Assembly (NCBI RefSeq): GCF_012726235.1
Contig: NZ_JAASAH010000006.1
Coordinates: 248,001 to 312,000 of the forward strand
Direction: 5' to 3'
Source of the DNA: Streptomyces sp. HNM0574
GTDB lineage: Bacteria; Actinomycetota; Actinomycetes; Streptomycetales; Streptomycetaceae
DNA: 64,000 nucleotides
Position numbers and translations under genes: made by a program. Of the stretch, positions 7,889 through 17,336 are shown one piece after another (the first letter of the stretch is position 1; every line of letters starts with the position of its first letter). The notes under the pieces are model-generated. The model saw only the letters and a list, made by a program, of their open reading frames with translations. It made no database searches and was not told where the DNA came from.

Positions 7889-8545
7889 TCACTTGCCGGT
7901 GCCGATGGGGTCGACCTCGATGGGGGCGGGGGTGTCGGAGACGGGGACGTTGATGTCGGTGGGGAGGGTGTGTGAGCGGGTCTCGTCGGGCGGGGTGATG
8001 GTGAGGCTGGTGTAGGTCAGGCCGCTGCCGCCGGTGTGGTTCGGCGGGTAGTGCAGGGTGAAGCGGGTCTCCTCGCCGGGGCGCACGTTGATCCTGCGGG
8101 CGTCGAGTGTGCTGCGCTCGGCGCTGGCGGTGCCCTCCTTGCTCTTGAGGTCGACGCCGGGGAAGCCCTGGAGGGTGCAGGTCACGGAGCCGGTGTTCTT
8201 GAGGCTGACCAGGATGTCGCCCTCGCCCATGCCGTGGGAGCTGCGGAAGCCGAGCTGTGAAGTTCGGCAAGAACCGGCGGGGGTGGAGCCGGAGTCGGGC
8301 CCCGGCGGGGAAATGGAGGCCGGGGCGCCCTTGCTCTCGGGCTCGGCGCTCTCGGAACCGCTCCCACCGGAGGCGTCGGAGTTGCCGTTTCCGCCGGAGC
8401 CTTGGGGTGAGTTCGAAGAAGGTGCAGAGGAGGAGGGAGTGGAGGCCTTGTCGGGTGCTGCCGGGGCGTTGGTGCCCTGGCAGGCGCTGAGTGCGAGACC
8501 CGCCGCGAGGGTCAGGGCGGCTGCCGAAAGTTTCTGAATGCGCAT
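7889..8545 (-). CDS. DUF4232-domain lipoprotein
   Basis: A 218-residue lipoprotein. The signal peptide has lipobox LSAC with Cys22 as the lipidated residue. Residues about 25-90 are a Ser/Pro/Gly-rich spacer. The C-terminal DUF4232 domain runs from the CRTSQL cysteine through LVSLKNTGSVTCTLQGFPG to the end, with two cysteines likely disulfide-bonded outside the cell. DUF4232 is common in actinobacterial cell-surface proteins; its function is unknown. The start at 8545 has AAGGAG upstream. It stands alone, with a gap of over 300 bp on each side. Confidence 0.85.
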   Translation of the reverse strand: MRIQKLSAAALTLAAGLALSACQGTNAPAAPDKASTPSSSAPSSNSPQGSGGNGNSDASGGSGSESAEPESKGAPASISPPGPDSGSTPAGSCRTSQLGFRSSHGMGEGDILVSLKNTGSVTCTLQGFPGVDLKSKEGTASAERSTLDARRINVRPGEETRFTLHYPPNHTGGSGLTYTSLTITPPDETRSHTLPTDINVPVSDTPAPIEVDPIGTGK

Positions 8546-8884
8546 CGTGTCTCCTTCGGGGCGCTGCTGCTCACTCCCCGTGAGTGAGCCCTGCTGCCCC
8601 TTGGGACCACGGACCTGCCGCCGCCGTTCCGCGCAGGGACCCGGCCACGCGCGCCTGTGACAAAGGAAGAACCGGAACCGGACAATGTGACGTGAGCGCG
8701 ACATCATCGGCGATGTTCGGCCCGGAACTCGGCCGTTGGGGTTGAACCGTCGCGGGGCCGCGCGTGGTGCGGCGGCGGGGAGGGCGACCGGTCGATGATG
8801 CCCCGGTGCTCGGCGGGGACGCGTTCGCGCGTATTCGGTGGGCACGGCCATCGGAGAAGCGACGCACTGTGGGAGCTGAGTGAT
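8546..8884. other. Divergent intergenic region, no gene
   Basis: This gap separates the DUF4232 gene (leftward) from the small gene at 8885 (rightward). It must hold promoters for both, but no clear -35/-10 pair or palindrome was found. Confidence 0.35.
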
Positions 8885-9043
8885 ATGTCCGACCCCCTCG
8901 CCCGGTGGGTGGAGCGCCTGCTAGCACTGTCCGACGGGATCGACCGCGCCGAAGCCGAGAAGTTCGTCCGCGAGCTCTACGCGGCAGCGCAGTCGGACCT
9001 GGACGCGGACAAGGCCGAGAGTGAGTTCCAGCGCGAAGAGTAG
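8885..9043 (+). CDS. Small acidic protein, 52 residues, unknown
   Basis: ATG 8885 is preceded by GGAG about 9 nt upstream. The product is acidic and predicted to be largely helical (WVERLLALSDGIDRAEAEKFVRE...). Its base composition by codon position fits real coding. No family is recognised. The track allows a longer frame from 8795, but that extension lacks a ribosome-binding site. Confidence 0.55.
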   Translation: MSDPLARWVERLLALSDGIDRAEAEKFVRELYAAAQSDLDADKAESEFQREE

Positions 9044-10096
9044 TGCCGGTACGCCGGTACGGCCGTGGGCAGGGCCATGGTCACGGGTACGGTCCTGGCG
9101 CAGCTGCGCGGCGGCGCCGGGACCGTGCCTCTATCCCGCGCTCGCTCCCAACCTGCTTGCTGCGCTCGCCCGCCCAGGTGGCTCAGGCTCTCGGCAGGCG
9201 GCATCTTCAGTGGGGGATTGGCGCGGAGGTCTGACCCGAAGTCGGTGTCGGATGCGCGGAGTCCAGACTCGGACACTTCTGGGGCCCAGCCGATGTCGCG
9301 GATTCCGGGGGCTCGCAGGCGCGGTCTCGTACGCCGTGCGACGCAGCGGGGGAGCGAGGAAGGAGGCAGGTGGAGCAAACAGGGGTGTGATGCGTATGCG
9401 GGGGGGGGGGATAGTTCTGTCTTCTGGCCGGTGAGTTTGCGGTGGGGCCGTAGCCTTCCAGGGCTGGGGTGTTGAAGTGGGGGCTGAGGGCGAACAGTTC
9501 GTCGTCGGGATCCGGGCTCCGGCGTGCGAGCGTCGTGCGTTGCGTGGCGCCGGTGTCCGTAGCTGGGCATCTGGGCGAGAGCCAGGTCGAACGGTCGGCC
9601 GAGTGGGCGTAGTTGGGGCGCGACCCACCTCGTGGTCTGCGTTCAGCGGCTCGCGTGCCCTCCAACTGCTGGGCCACAGCTGCCATTTCACGGGAGATGT
9701 CAACGCCGAGCACGTCGGTGAGGAAGGTGTTGCAGGCCAGGTCGGGTACCGATGGGCCGCGTATGTCACCGACCAGGGTCCAGTGAGTCGGGGGTCACCG
9801 CGTATCGCTGCCAGTGGCAGGGGCCTGAAGCGCTCGGAAGCCTCGCGCCCCTGCGCGTCAAGCACTCCGATCCTCGGGGCGGGCGCACGCGCAGCCTCCG
9901 GCGAATAGTCGTCTCGTGCTCCGGCGCCCGGGCTCGCAGGATGATTGCGAACCGGGACGCGGGGCGGAGGCAGGGGGCCCGTAACGGAAAGCAGAGTGAT
10001 GGTGCGACAGACAGCGATGGTGCCCGGCCGCGTTCGCGTCCCGCGGCCGGCAAATCAAGTGCGTCCCCGTCACCCCGCGTGATAGCCCTCGGCCTC
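9044..10096. other. 1-kb gap with decayed coding sequence and an 11-G run
   Basis: No intact gene was found. The right half carries a broken minus-strand frame, listed separately. A run of 11 consecutive G (9400-9410) is a likely slippage or sequencing-error site. Long opposite frames here are artefacts of GC content. Confidence 0.4.
9430..9865 (-). pseudogene. Unidentified gene remnant
   Basis: Protein-like sequence on the minus strand is split over two frames. One piece includes LDAQGREASERFRPLPLAAI (from about 9863). Another, about 9640-9770, includes DLACNTFLTDVLGVDISREM followed by AAVAQQLEGTR. A third ends with DDELFALSPHFNTPALEGYG. The pieces look like a once-functional gene interrupted by frameshifts. 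The LGVDISREM segment could be a methyltransferase motif, but I cannot assign the family. Confidence 0.25.
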
Positions 10097-10615
10097 ATGG
10101 ATGACCTTCTGACAGAGCGGCTGGTGCTTCATCCGATGAGTGTCAGGGAGGCGGAGGGAGTGGTAGCGGGGGAGCCGGGGAGTGGTGTTCGGTGGGCGTG
10201 GGGGTATCCCACCGGTGGGGACGTGGTTGCTGCGAGGCGGTTTCTGGAGGTCTGTGCCCGGGTCGGGGATCCGCGGCCGTTCGGTACCTATGCGATCCGG
10301 CGGCGTGAGGACGGTCGGGTGATCGGGGGTCTGGGGTTTCACGGGCCGGTCGGTGAGGACGGCAGCGTCACGATCGGTTACGGGCTGGTCCCGTCGGTGC
10401 GGGGCAGGGGGTATGCCTCCGAAGCTCTGCGCGGGTTGCTGCTGTTCGCGCGGTCGCGTGGTGTCACCCGGGTGAAGGGGGACGCCGATCACGGCAACCT
10501 CGCGTCGCAGTACGTCATGACGGCGGCGGGGATGTGGCCGGCCGGAGAGGACGCAGGTGTCAGGTACTTCGAGATCACCTGGGACGGTGCGTCGGCGGAT
10601 GCCCCGCGCTCCTAG
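10097..10615 (+). CDS. GNAT-family N-acetyltransferase
   Basis: A 172-residue protein of the RimJ/RimL-like Acetyltransf_3 type. TERLVLHPMS opens the fold, and the acetyl-CoA pyrophosphate loop is VPSVRGRGYASEAL near residue 100. A conserved glycine-rich GYGLVPS strand precedes it. The usual late Asn/Tyr positions appear as HGNLASQYV. ATG 10097 has no clear ribosome-binding site; GTG 10079 is an in-frame alternative. The substrate may be a protein N-terminus or a small amine. It has no functional partner nearby. Confidence 0.8.
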   Translation: MDDLLTERLVLHPMSVREAEGVVAGEPGSGVRWAWGYPTGGDVVAARRFLEVCARVGDPRPFGTYAIRRREDGRVIGGLGFHGPVGEDGSVTIGYGLVPSVRGRGYASEALRGLLLFARSRGVTRVKGDADHGNLASQYVMTAAGMWPAGEDAGVRYFEITWDGASADAPRS

Positions 10616-11386
10616 TCCGCCCATTTCCCCGCGTGCCCGTCCCCAAGTGGCCCGGGCCCGGGTGCGCGAGGGCTCGGGGGGGGCGAGGCGGAGAGCGATC
10701 AGTGCGGGGCGCGTGGGTTGTCGGCGAGCCGGAGCAGTGAACGCGGGGGTACGAACGTCGAGTTGAGCGGGCGGGTGCGTCGGAGGTCGTGGCCGACGGG
10801 TCAGGTGGTGGGAGGCTGTGGAACGTGGGGATGGTGGCGGAACCGGTGATGGCGTCGAAGAGCGTCTCGATACCGGAGCCCGGGCCGAATGCGTTGCAGG
10901 GCCCGTTCCTTGCCGGTCCTTGTGCCGCGCCTCGGTGGGAAGGGCCGCACGTCTTGGACGGTCCGGATCTCGCCACCCACGTCTGACCATCCCAGAGCTG
11001 AGCCTGGCGGGACGGGGCGCACTCGCTGCGGGACGCGCCGCTCCGGCTGCCTGCAACTGACCACTCTCGCCGGACTCGACACAGCGCTTCGCCGACTCGG
11101 GACTGGACACCCCCGGCTTCACGGCAGCCACGCGGACATGTAGACGAACCACGAACCACGAACCACGCGCCGCCCCTACCCCGCGCGTACACCGCACGCC
11201 CGGCCACCCGTGCGCCGTTCTCCCGCGCCGCCCCCCCCGCAGACCGCACGCCGCGCGCCCGCGTCGCACGCGCCCACCCGTACACACCGCGTACCCGCCC
11301 GCACCGTGCCCCCACCCAGCACACCCCCATAGCCCCCCAGCCCCCACCCCACTACCGTGTACCCCCCCGCCGGAGGAGGAGCCCCC
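10616..11386. other. 771-bp gap without a gene
   Basis: No reading frame here shows family resemblance or a ribosome-binding site, apart from GGAGGAGGA at 11372-11380 for the P450 gene. The last 200 bp are C-rich and depleted in other bases. A short tandem repeat lies at 11144. Confidence 0.4.
11144..11167. repeat. Tandem 7-mer repeat (ACGAACC)
   Basis: Three perfect consecutive copies of ACGAACC (11144-11164) are followed by a partial ACG. Confidence 0.85.
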
Positions 11387-12601
11387 ATGCCCCAGAGCGC
11401 ACCCCCCGACATCCTGTCCGAGGCGTTTGCGGCGGATCCGTATCCGGCGTATCGGGTGCTGCGTGAGGAGTATCCGCTGCTGTGGCACGAGGCGACGGGG
11501 AGTTATCTCGTCTCCCGGTACGAGGATGTCCAACGCGCCTTCCGGGAGCCGGTGTTCACCACCGAGAATTACGTGTGGCAGCTGGAGCCTGTGCACGGGC
11601 GGACCATTGTTCAGTTGAGCGGGCGTGAGCATGCTGTGCGTCGGGCGTTGCTGGCTCCGGCGTTCAGGGGGCGGACGCTGGAGGAGAAGTTCCTTCCCGT
11701 GATCGAGCGCAATGCGGGCGAGTTGATCGAGGGCATTCTGCGTACGGGGAGTGGCACGGCCGATCTGGTGGACGCCTTCGCCACCCGTTTCCCGATCAAT
11801 GTCATTGTCGACATGCTGGGGCTGGACAAGGCCGATCACCCCCGGTTCCACGCCTGGTACACGGCGATCGTCGGTTTCTTCTCCAACCTTTCGCAGGATC
11901 CCGAGGTCGCCGCGGCCGGGCTGCGGACGCGGGACGAGCTGGCGGCGTACATGATCCCCGTCATCCGGGAGCGCCGCGCCGCCCCGGGGGACGATCTGCT
12001 GTCGGTGCTGTGCGAGGCGGAGATCGACGGGACCCGGATGAGTGACGAGGAGATCAAGGCGTTCGTCTCGCTGCTCTTCGCCGCGGGCGGCGAGACCACG
12101 GACAAGGCCGTCTCCGGTGTGCTGCGTCATCTCCTCGAACACCCGGCGCAGTTGGCCGCCGTACGCGAGGACCGCACGCTGATCGGCCCGGCGCTGGCCG
12201 AGACGCTGCGTCGTACCCCGCCGGTCCAGATGATCATGCGGGAGGCCGCGGCGGACGTGACGCTCTCCGGCGGCACGGTCCCCGCCGGGTCCACCGTCAA
12301 CTGCCTGATCGGCGCGGCCAACCGGGACCCGGAGCGCTTCACCGACCCGGACGTCTTCGACCTCCACCGCCCCGACCTCACCGCCTCCTCCGCCTTCAGC
12401 GCCGCCGCCGACCACCTGGCCTTCGCGCTCGGACGGCACTTCTGCGTCGGCGCCCTGCTGGCCAAGGCCGAGGTGGAGACCGCCGTTTCGATGCTCCTGG
12501 ACGCCCTCCCCGGCCTGGCGCTCCAGGACGGCCGCACCCCGAGGGAGGAGGGCGTCTTCGTCCGAGGCCTGAACACCCTCCCCGTCCGCTTCACCCCCTG
12601 A
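11387..12601 (+). CDS. Cytochrome P450
   Basis: A 404-residue bacterial class I P450 of normal length. The oxygen-binding I-helix motif AGGETTD is at 233-239, the ExxR pair at Glu272/Arg275, and the haem loop FALGRHFCVG has its axial ligand at Cys353. ATG 11387 follows a strong GGAGGAGGA site by 6 nt. P450s use ferredoxin-delivered electrons for hydroxylation or related chemistry; no ferredoxin gene is adjacent, so the redox partner comes from elsewhere. The substrate cannot be told from sequence, and the neighbouring trypco2 locus is probably unrelated. Confidence 0.93.
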   Translation: MPQSAPPDILSEAFAADPYPAYRVLREEYPLLWHEATGSYLVSRYEDVQRAFREPVFTTENYVWQLEPVHGRTIVQLSGREHAVRRALLAPAFRGRTLEEKFLPVIERNAGELIEGILRTGSGTADLVDAFATRFPINVIVDMLGLDKADHPRFHAWYTAIVGFFSNLSQDPEVAAAGLRTRDELAAYMIPVIRERRAAPGDDLLSVLCEAEIDGTRMSDEEIKAFVSLLFAAGGETTDKAVSGVLRHLLEHPAQLAAVREDRTLIGPALAETLRRTPPVQMIMREAAADVTLSGGTVPAGSTVNCLIGAANRDPERFTDPDVFDLHRPDLTASSAFSAAADHLAFALGRHFCVGALLAKAEVETAVSMLLDALPGLALQDGRTPREEGVFVRGLNTLPVRFTP

Positions 12602-12605
12602 CCGG

Positions 12606-12624
12606 CGCCCGGGTTCGCCGGGCG
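12606..12624 (+). terminator. Possible terminator after P450
   Basis: Arms CGCCCGG (12606-12612) and CCGGGCG (12618-12624) around a 5-nt loop begin 4 bp after the P450 stop. It is short but well placed. Confidence 0.4.
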
Positions 12625-12691
12625 TGGCCTTGTACGATGCAGACCGGCGCAGGTCGACGCAGTCCGGTGAGCAGCCGAGGGGGGCCACGAC

Positions 12692-13000
12692 GTGATCGAA
12701 CTATCCGACATGATCCGCGAGTTGAGGCGCGAACTGAACGCCGCCATGGCGGACGGGGAGGGGGACGCCGTGCGGTTCGCGCTCGGCACGGCCGAGATCG
12801 AGGCGACCGTCGCCGTGGACCGCGAGGCCGGAGCCGACGGAAGGGTCCGCTTCTGGGTGCTCGAAGCGGGCGGCAGCGGCAAGGAGACCGCCTCCCGGAC
12901 GCAGCGGATCACCCTCACCCTGGAACCGAGAACGGTGGCCGCGGACGGCACCACGGCCACCGCGCTGATCGCGGGTGACGAGGTCGACGGGGAGCGCTGA
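12692..13000 (+). CDS. Trypco2-domain protein (trypsin-co-occurring domain 2)
   Basis: A 102-residue single-domain protein starting at GTG 12692, behind GAGGGGG. It begins with a helix (LSDMIRELRRELNAAM) followed by strands ending in RITLTLEP. This matches the trypco2 family, a small domain known to occur beside trypsin-like proteases in predicted NTP-dependent bacterial conflict systems. The next gene, 7 bp downstream, encodes exactly such a protease fused to a STAND NTPase, so the two probably form one complex or regulatory pair. The biochemical role of trypco2 is not established; a regulator or adaptor of the protease is my inference. Confidence 0.8.
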   Translation: MIELSDMIRELRRELNAAMADGEGDAVRFALGTAEIEATVAVDREAGADGRVRFWVLEAGGSGKETASRTQRITLTLEPRTVAADGTTATALIAGDEVDGER

Positions 13001-13007
13001 TCCGGGC

Positions 13008-16000
13008 ATGGAGCTCGACGACGGGCTGCGTGCCGAGCACGTCGCGGAGATCATCGTCGGGCTGCCGGACGGCGCCGGACGCCGCGGCTCGGGCTGCCTC
13101 ACCGCACCGGCGCGGGTACTGACCGCGGCGCACGTGGTCGCCGGCGCCTCCGCGCTCCGGGTGCGCTTCGACGCCGACCGCCCGGGCGAGCGGACGGTGG
13201 AGGCCGCCGTCGCCTGGCGGCACGAGGGGATCGACGTCGCCGTCCTCGCCCTGCCGGAGGCGGACGGGCAGCCCGCCGCGAAGCCGCTCGGCTTCGGCCG
13301 GATTCCCGAGCAGGACGCCGTGCTGCGGTGCAGCGCCGTCGGCTTCCCCCGGTTCAAGCTGCGCGCGGGGGAGGACGCGTCGCGGTTCCGCGACTCGGAA
13401 CACGTCCTGGCCACCTGCGCGTTGCTGTCCAACCGCCGCGAGGGCACCCTCGATCTGACCGTCACGCCGCCCGGCGAAGCGCGGGCCGCCGACGTCTCGC
13501 CGTGGGAGGGCATGTCGGGCGCCGCCGTGCTCAGCGGCGGCCGGATCGTCGGCGTCGTCGCCCGCCACCACCGCTCCGACGGCCCGGGGCGGATCGCCGC
13601 GAGCCGGGTGGACCGCTGGGCCGAGCGTCTGACCGCGCGGGAGCTGGCGGAGCTGGAGGCCGCGCTCGGCCACGGGCTCGGCACCGCTGACCTGCCGAAC
13701 GTGCTGCCGCCGGACCGGCTCGGCCTCGTCGAGGCCGCCTACACGGCCCAGCTGCGGGACATCGCCCCCGAGGAACTGCTGGGCCGCGAGCGGGACCTGC
13801 GGCGGCTGGTCGCCTTCTGCGCGGGGGCCGAACCGTACCTGTGGTTGCAGGGTCCGCCGTGGGCGGGCAAGACGGCGCTGGCCGCCTCGTTCGCGCTGCA
13901 CCCGCCGCGCGGCGTCGTCCCCGTGTGGTTCTTCGTCACCTCCCGCTTCGCCGGTCAGGCGGACAGCGAGGCGTACACCGACGCGGTGGTCCACCAGCTC
14001 GCCGCCGTCGCGGGCCGCGAACCCTCGGGGCACGCCTCGCCCGTCGCCCGCGACGGCGAACGGCGGCAGCTGCTGCACGAGGCCGCGGAGCGGGTGGCCC
14101 GGGACGCGGGCACCCTGCTGCTCGTCGTCGACGGCCTGGACGAGGACCAGTCGGCGGCCGCCGGCGGCCGGACCCCCAGCATCGCCTCGCTGCTGCCGCA
14201 GCGGCTCCCGCCGAACGTCCGCGTCCTCGTCACCAGCAGGCCGCGCCCCGGGGTGCCGCCGGACGTCGGCGGCGGCCATCCGCTGCGGCACTGCACCGTG
14301 CGGCAGCTGGCGACGGTGGAGGCCGCCCGGCACACCGAGCACGAGGCCAGGTACGAGCTCTCGGACCTGCTGCTGGAGGACGAACTCGGCCGCGAGATGG
14401 TCGGGTTGCTGGCCGCCGCGCGCGGCAGCCTGACCTCCTTCGACCTGCGGGAACTCACCCTGCGCACCAAGCACGAGGTGGAACGGCACCTGGGCGGCAC
14501 CTTCGGCCGCATCCTGCGCACCCGGGGCACGTTCGCCGAGTACGACAGCTACACCGGCACCCGCGGCTTCCTGTTCGCGCACGAGACGCTGCTCGTCGCG
14601 GCACTGGAGGCGCTCGGCCCCGACATCGGCCCGTACCGGACGCGGCTGCACGCCTGGGCGGACGGCTACGCGGCCCGCGGCTGGCCCGAGGAGACCCCCG
14701 CGTACCTGCTCCAGCCCTACACCCGGATGCTGCTCTCCCTCGGCGACGTCCGCAGGGCGACGGCCCTGGCCACCGACGCCGGGCGGCACGAGCGGATGCG
14801 CGAGGTCACCGGCGGCGACGCCGCCGCGCTGGCCGAGACCGAGGCGGTACGGGCCGCGGTGCGCGACGCGGACCCGGACGACGTCGGCAGCCAGGCCGTC
14901 CTCGTCGCCGCCGCCGACCTGCTGGCCCGCCGCAACCAGGCGCTGCCCCCGGAACTTCCCCTCGCCGCGGCCCGGTTGGGCCAGTTCCAGCGGGCCGTGT
15001 CGCTGGCGCGCAGCAGCTTCCGGGCCGTCGACCGGGCCCGTGCTTTGGCCGGGGTGGCGCGGGTCCTGGCGGAGACGGGCGGACAGCGGGACGGGGACGA
15101 CGGGCAGCAGGCGGAGGGGGACCGGCGGCGGGCGGTGTCCCTCGCCCGGGAGGCAGTCGCGCTCGCGACAGAGGAGCGGCTGCGGGACCGCCGCCGGAGG
15201 TTCCGTCAGGACACCGACGACGCGCTGCACACCGCGGCCGTGGCCCTGACGCGGGCGGGCCGGGAGGACGAGGCCCTGCGGCTGCTGCCGCGGGGCAGTG
15301 GCGGCGGCAGCCGGCCCCTGGTGCCCGCCGAGCTGGCTCTCGCCGCGCGCCGCGCCGGGTCCGTGCGTGCGGACGAGCTGTGGAGCCGGGCCGAGGAGGC
15401 GGCCGAGGGCCTGCCGACCGCCTCGCAGCGCATCGGCGCCCTGGCCGCGATGGCGGAAGCCTGCGCCGAGGACGAACCGGGCCGCGCCGGGCGGCTGTTC
15501 GACCGGGTGCGGCACACCGCCGACGCGGAACCGGCGACGTCGACGGCGGTGACCTCGGCGGCCGCGGCGGCACTCGCCCGGGCCCGCCCACGCGAGGCCG
15601 CACGGTACGCCGAGCGGACGGACGGGTGGGCAGCGTTCCTGACGCGGCACGCCGGGGCCGGGGAGAACGTGCGGCTCGCACCGACGCACGACGCGGTGTG
15701 CGCGCTGGCGGTCACCGGGGAGCCGGTCAAGGCCCAGGAGCTCATCGAGCTCACCCGCGGCCGCTTCGACATGGTCCGGGATTTCCCGCCGCACGTCTGG
15801 GCCTCGGTGGCGCTCGCGTGGGCGCACCACGGGCACGCCGGAGCGACGGCCCAGGCGCTGCGTGAGCTCAGGGAGGCCGCGGGTTCCCCGCCGTCCCTCG
15901 TGCCGTACCGACTGCCCTGCGCGATCGGGCGGGCGCTCGCCCGGGAGGGCCAGGTCCGGGACTTGGAAGGCGCGGTGGCGGAGGTGTTTCCCGACCCCAG

Positions 16001-17228
16001 GGAGGCCGCCGAGGCGTTGGCCGCGGCCGCCGGAGCCCTCGTCGGGAGCGAACCCGGGCGTGCGGTGGAGGTGCTGGGGGCGGCCGAGCACGCCGCGTCA
16101 CGGGCCGGGAGCGACGCGGTCGACCGGAAACAGGACGAGGCGTCGGCAGCGCTGGCCACCGGCTGCGCCGCGATCGGTGAACTCGCGGACGCGGAGCGGC
16201 TGATCGGCACGATCGGCAGCCCCGACATCCGCGCGGGCGCTCTGGCCGCGGTCTCCCTCGCGGACACCGGCGCGCGCCTTCCCGACGCGCCCTCGCTCGC
16301 CGAGGCCGCAGCCCAGGAGGCGGGAGGCGTCGGGGGCATCGGTCTCCGGTCGCATGCCATCGCCGCTGCGGCGCAGGCGTTGGCCGACGCGGGGGAGGGG
16401 GAGCGGGCCATGGCGCTGGCCGACTGCCTGGAGCCGAACCGGCCCTGGGAGTACGGACATCTGCCCCAGGCGCATGCCCTCCGGGACGCGTGCCGGACCT
16501 CGGTCGCGGCACGGCTGTGGCGGCACGACCCCGCGGCGGCGGCCGCACTGGCGGACCGGATCGAGGGCCGGGCCCGCACCGAGGCAGGCAGCTATGGGGC
16601 CGTCCTGCCCCTTGCCGGGCTCCTGGCCGCCACCGGAAGGCGGGACCCGGAGCGGGCGCGGCGGCTGGCGGAGGCGCTGGTGCTCCTGCCGCTGGACGAA
16701 CCGCGGGGCGCCCGGGCCGACAACCGGGTGCTGCGGGCCCTGCTCTGTGCCGGCACCGAACCGGAGGCGTCCCGGCGTCTGCTGGAGGAGGCGGAGCCGG
16801 GGGCCGGCTCGTTCGACACCACCGGCGCCCTGGCCCTCGCGCGTGTGGTCTCCGGCGACGACAAGGCGGCCGAGGACCTGGTCGACGGGGTCGACGACGC
16901 CTCGGAGCGGGCCGAGCTGTACGCGGCCCTGGCCTCGTACCTCACCGGAGGGGACGAAGTCCCGCCGCTCGTCCTCCCGTTCGGGACGCACCGGCCCGTC
17001 CTGCGCACGGCCCTCGCGCTCGCCGCGTACCGCACGCCCCCTCCGGCGGGTCCCGCCACCGAGGGCCGCGCCCGCCGCTTCCTGGACCGCGCGCTCGCGG
17101 GCGAGGGCTGGTACCACGCGGTCCCCGTGCTCGCGGCGGTCGACCCCGCGACGGTGGAGCGGGTCCGGGACGTGGCCTTCGCGCACCTCGGGCTGCGGAC
17201 CGGACGGCGTCGCCGTACGCGGGGCTGA
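13008..17228 (+). CDS. Trypsin-like protease-STAND NTPase-helical repeat protein
   Basis: A 1406-residue multidomain protein. Residues about 10-215 form a trypsin-fold protease with an intact triad: His42 (TAAHVV), Asp76 (GIDVAVL) and Ser170 (GMSGAAVL). Residues about 255-560 form a P-loop STAND/NACHT-like NTPase with Walker A GPPWAGKT (282-289), Walker B LLLVVDGLDED (370-380) and an Arg-containing LVTSRPRPG (407-415). A winged-helix region probably follows. From about 600 to the end the sequence is Ala/Arg-rich paired helices with recurring ARALAG- and AEALA-like units, an alpha-solenoid sensor similar to TPR arrays. The domain order suggests a sensor-triggered protease, as in predicted bacterial immunity systems. 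ATG 13008 lies 7 bp after the trypco2 stop; GTG 12975 is a weaker alternative. No signal peptide, so it is cytoplasmic. Confidence 0.88.
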   Translation: MELDDGLRAEHVAEIIVGLPDGAGRRGSGCLTAPARVLTAAHVVAGASALRVRFDADRPGERTVEAAVAWRHEGIDVAVLALPEADGQPAAKPLGFGRIPEQDAVLRCSAVGFPRFKLRAGEDASRFRDSEHVLATCALLSNRREGTLDLTVTPPGEARAADVSPWEGMSGAAVLSGGRIVGVVARHHRSDGPGRIAASRVDRWAERLTARELAELEAALGHGLGTADLPNVLPPDRLGLVEAAYTAQLRDIAPEELLGRERDLRRLVAFCAGAEPYLWLQGPPWAGKTALAASFALHPPRGVVPVWFFVTSRFAGQADSEAYTDAVVHQLAAVAGREPSGHASPVARDGERRQLLHEAAERVARDAGTLLLVVDGLDEDQSAAAGGRTPSIASLLPQRLPPNVRVLVTSRPRPGVPPDVGGGHPLRHCTVRQLATVEAARHTEHEARYELSDLLLEDELGREMVGLLAAARGSLTSFDLRELTLRTKHEVERHLGGTFGRILRTRGTFAEYDSYTGTRGFLFAHETLLVAALEALGPDIGPYRTRLHAWADGYAARGWPEETPAYLLQPYTRMLLSLGDVRRATALATDAGRHERMREVTGGDAAALAETEAVRAAVRDADPDDVGSQAVLVAAADLLARRNQALPPELPLAAARLGQFQRAVSLARSSFRAVDRARALAGVARVLAETGGQRDGDDGQQAEGDRRRAVSLAREAVALATEERLRDRRRRFRQDTDDALHTAAVALTRAGREDEALRLLPRGSGGGSRPLVPAELALAARRAGSVRADELWSRAEEAAEGLPTASQRIGALAAMAEACAEDEPGRAGRLFDRVRHTADAEPATSTAVTSAAAAALARARPREAARYAERTDGWAAFLTRHAGAGENVRLAPTHDAVCALAVTGEPVKAQELIELTRGRFDMVRDFPPHVWASVALAWAHHGHAGATAQALRELREAAGSPPSLVPYRLPCAIGRALAREGQVRDLEGAVAEVFPDPREAAEALAAAAGALVGSEPGRAVEVLGAAEHAASRAGSDAVDRKQDEASAALATGCAAIGELADAERLIGTIGSPDIRAGALAAVSLADTGARLPDAPSLAEAAAQEAGGVGGIGLRSHAIAAAAQALADAGEGERAMALADCLEPNRPWEYGHLPQAHALRDACRTSVAARLWRHDPAAAAALADRIEGRARTEAGSYGAVLPLAGLLAATGRRDPERARRLAEALVLLPLDEPRGARADNRVLRALLCAGTEPEASRRLLEEAEPGAGSFDTTGALALARVVSGDDKAAEDLVDGVDDASERAELYAALASYLTGGDEVPPLVLPFGTHRPVLRTALALAAYRTPPPAGPATEGRARRFLDRALAGEGWYHAVPVLAAVDPATVERVRDVAFAHLGLRTGRRRRTRG

Positions 17229-17336
17229 CGCGGCGGGCCGCGGATTTCCCATCCGTGTTGCGGCCGCCGGGCGGTGCGGTGTTGGCTTTGGGCGACGGCG
17301 GTGTGTGGCCGCGCGGAGTGAAGATGGGGTGGGGCG

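Noticed and set aside
7464..8270. Long minus-strand frame overlapping the DUF4232 gene
   Set aside because: It is a frame shadow of the lipoprotein gene with Pro/Arg-rich nonsense, and it runs through the repeat patch.
12915..16091. A 1058-codon frame antisense to the STAND protein
   Set aside because: It is an artefact of codon composition opposite a real 1406-codon gene with intact catalytic motifs.
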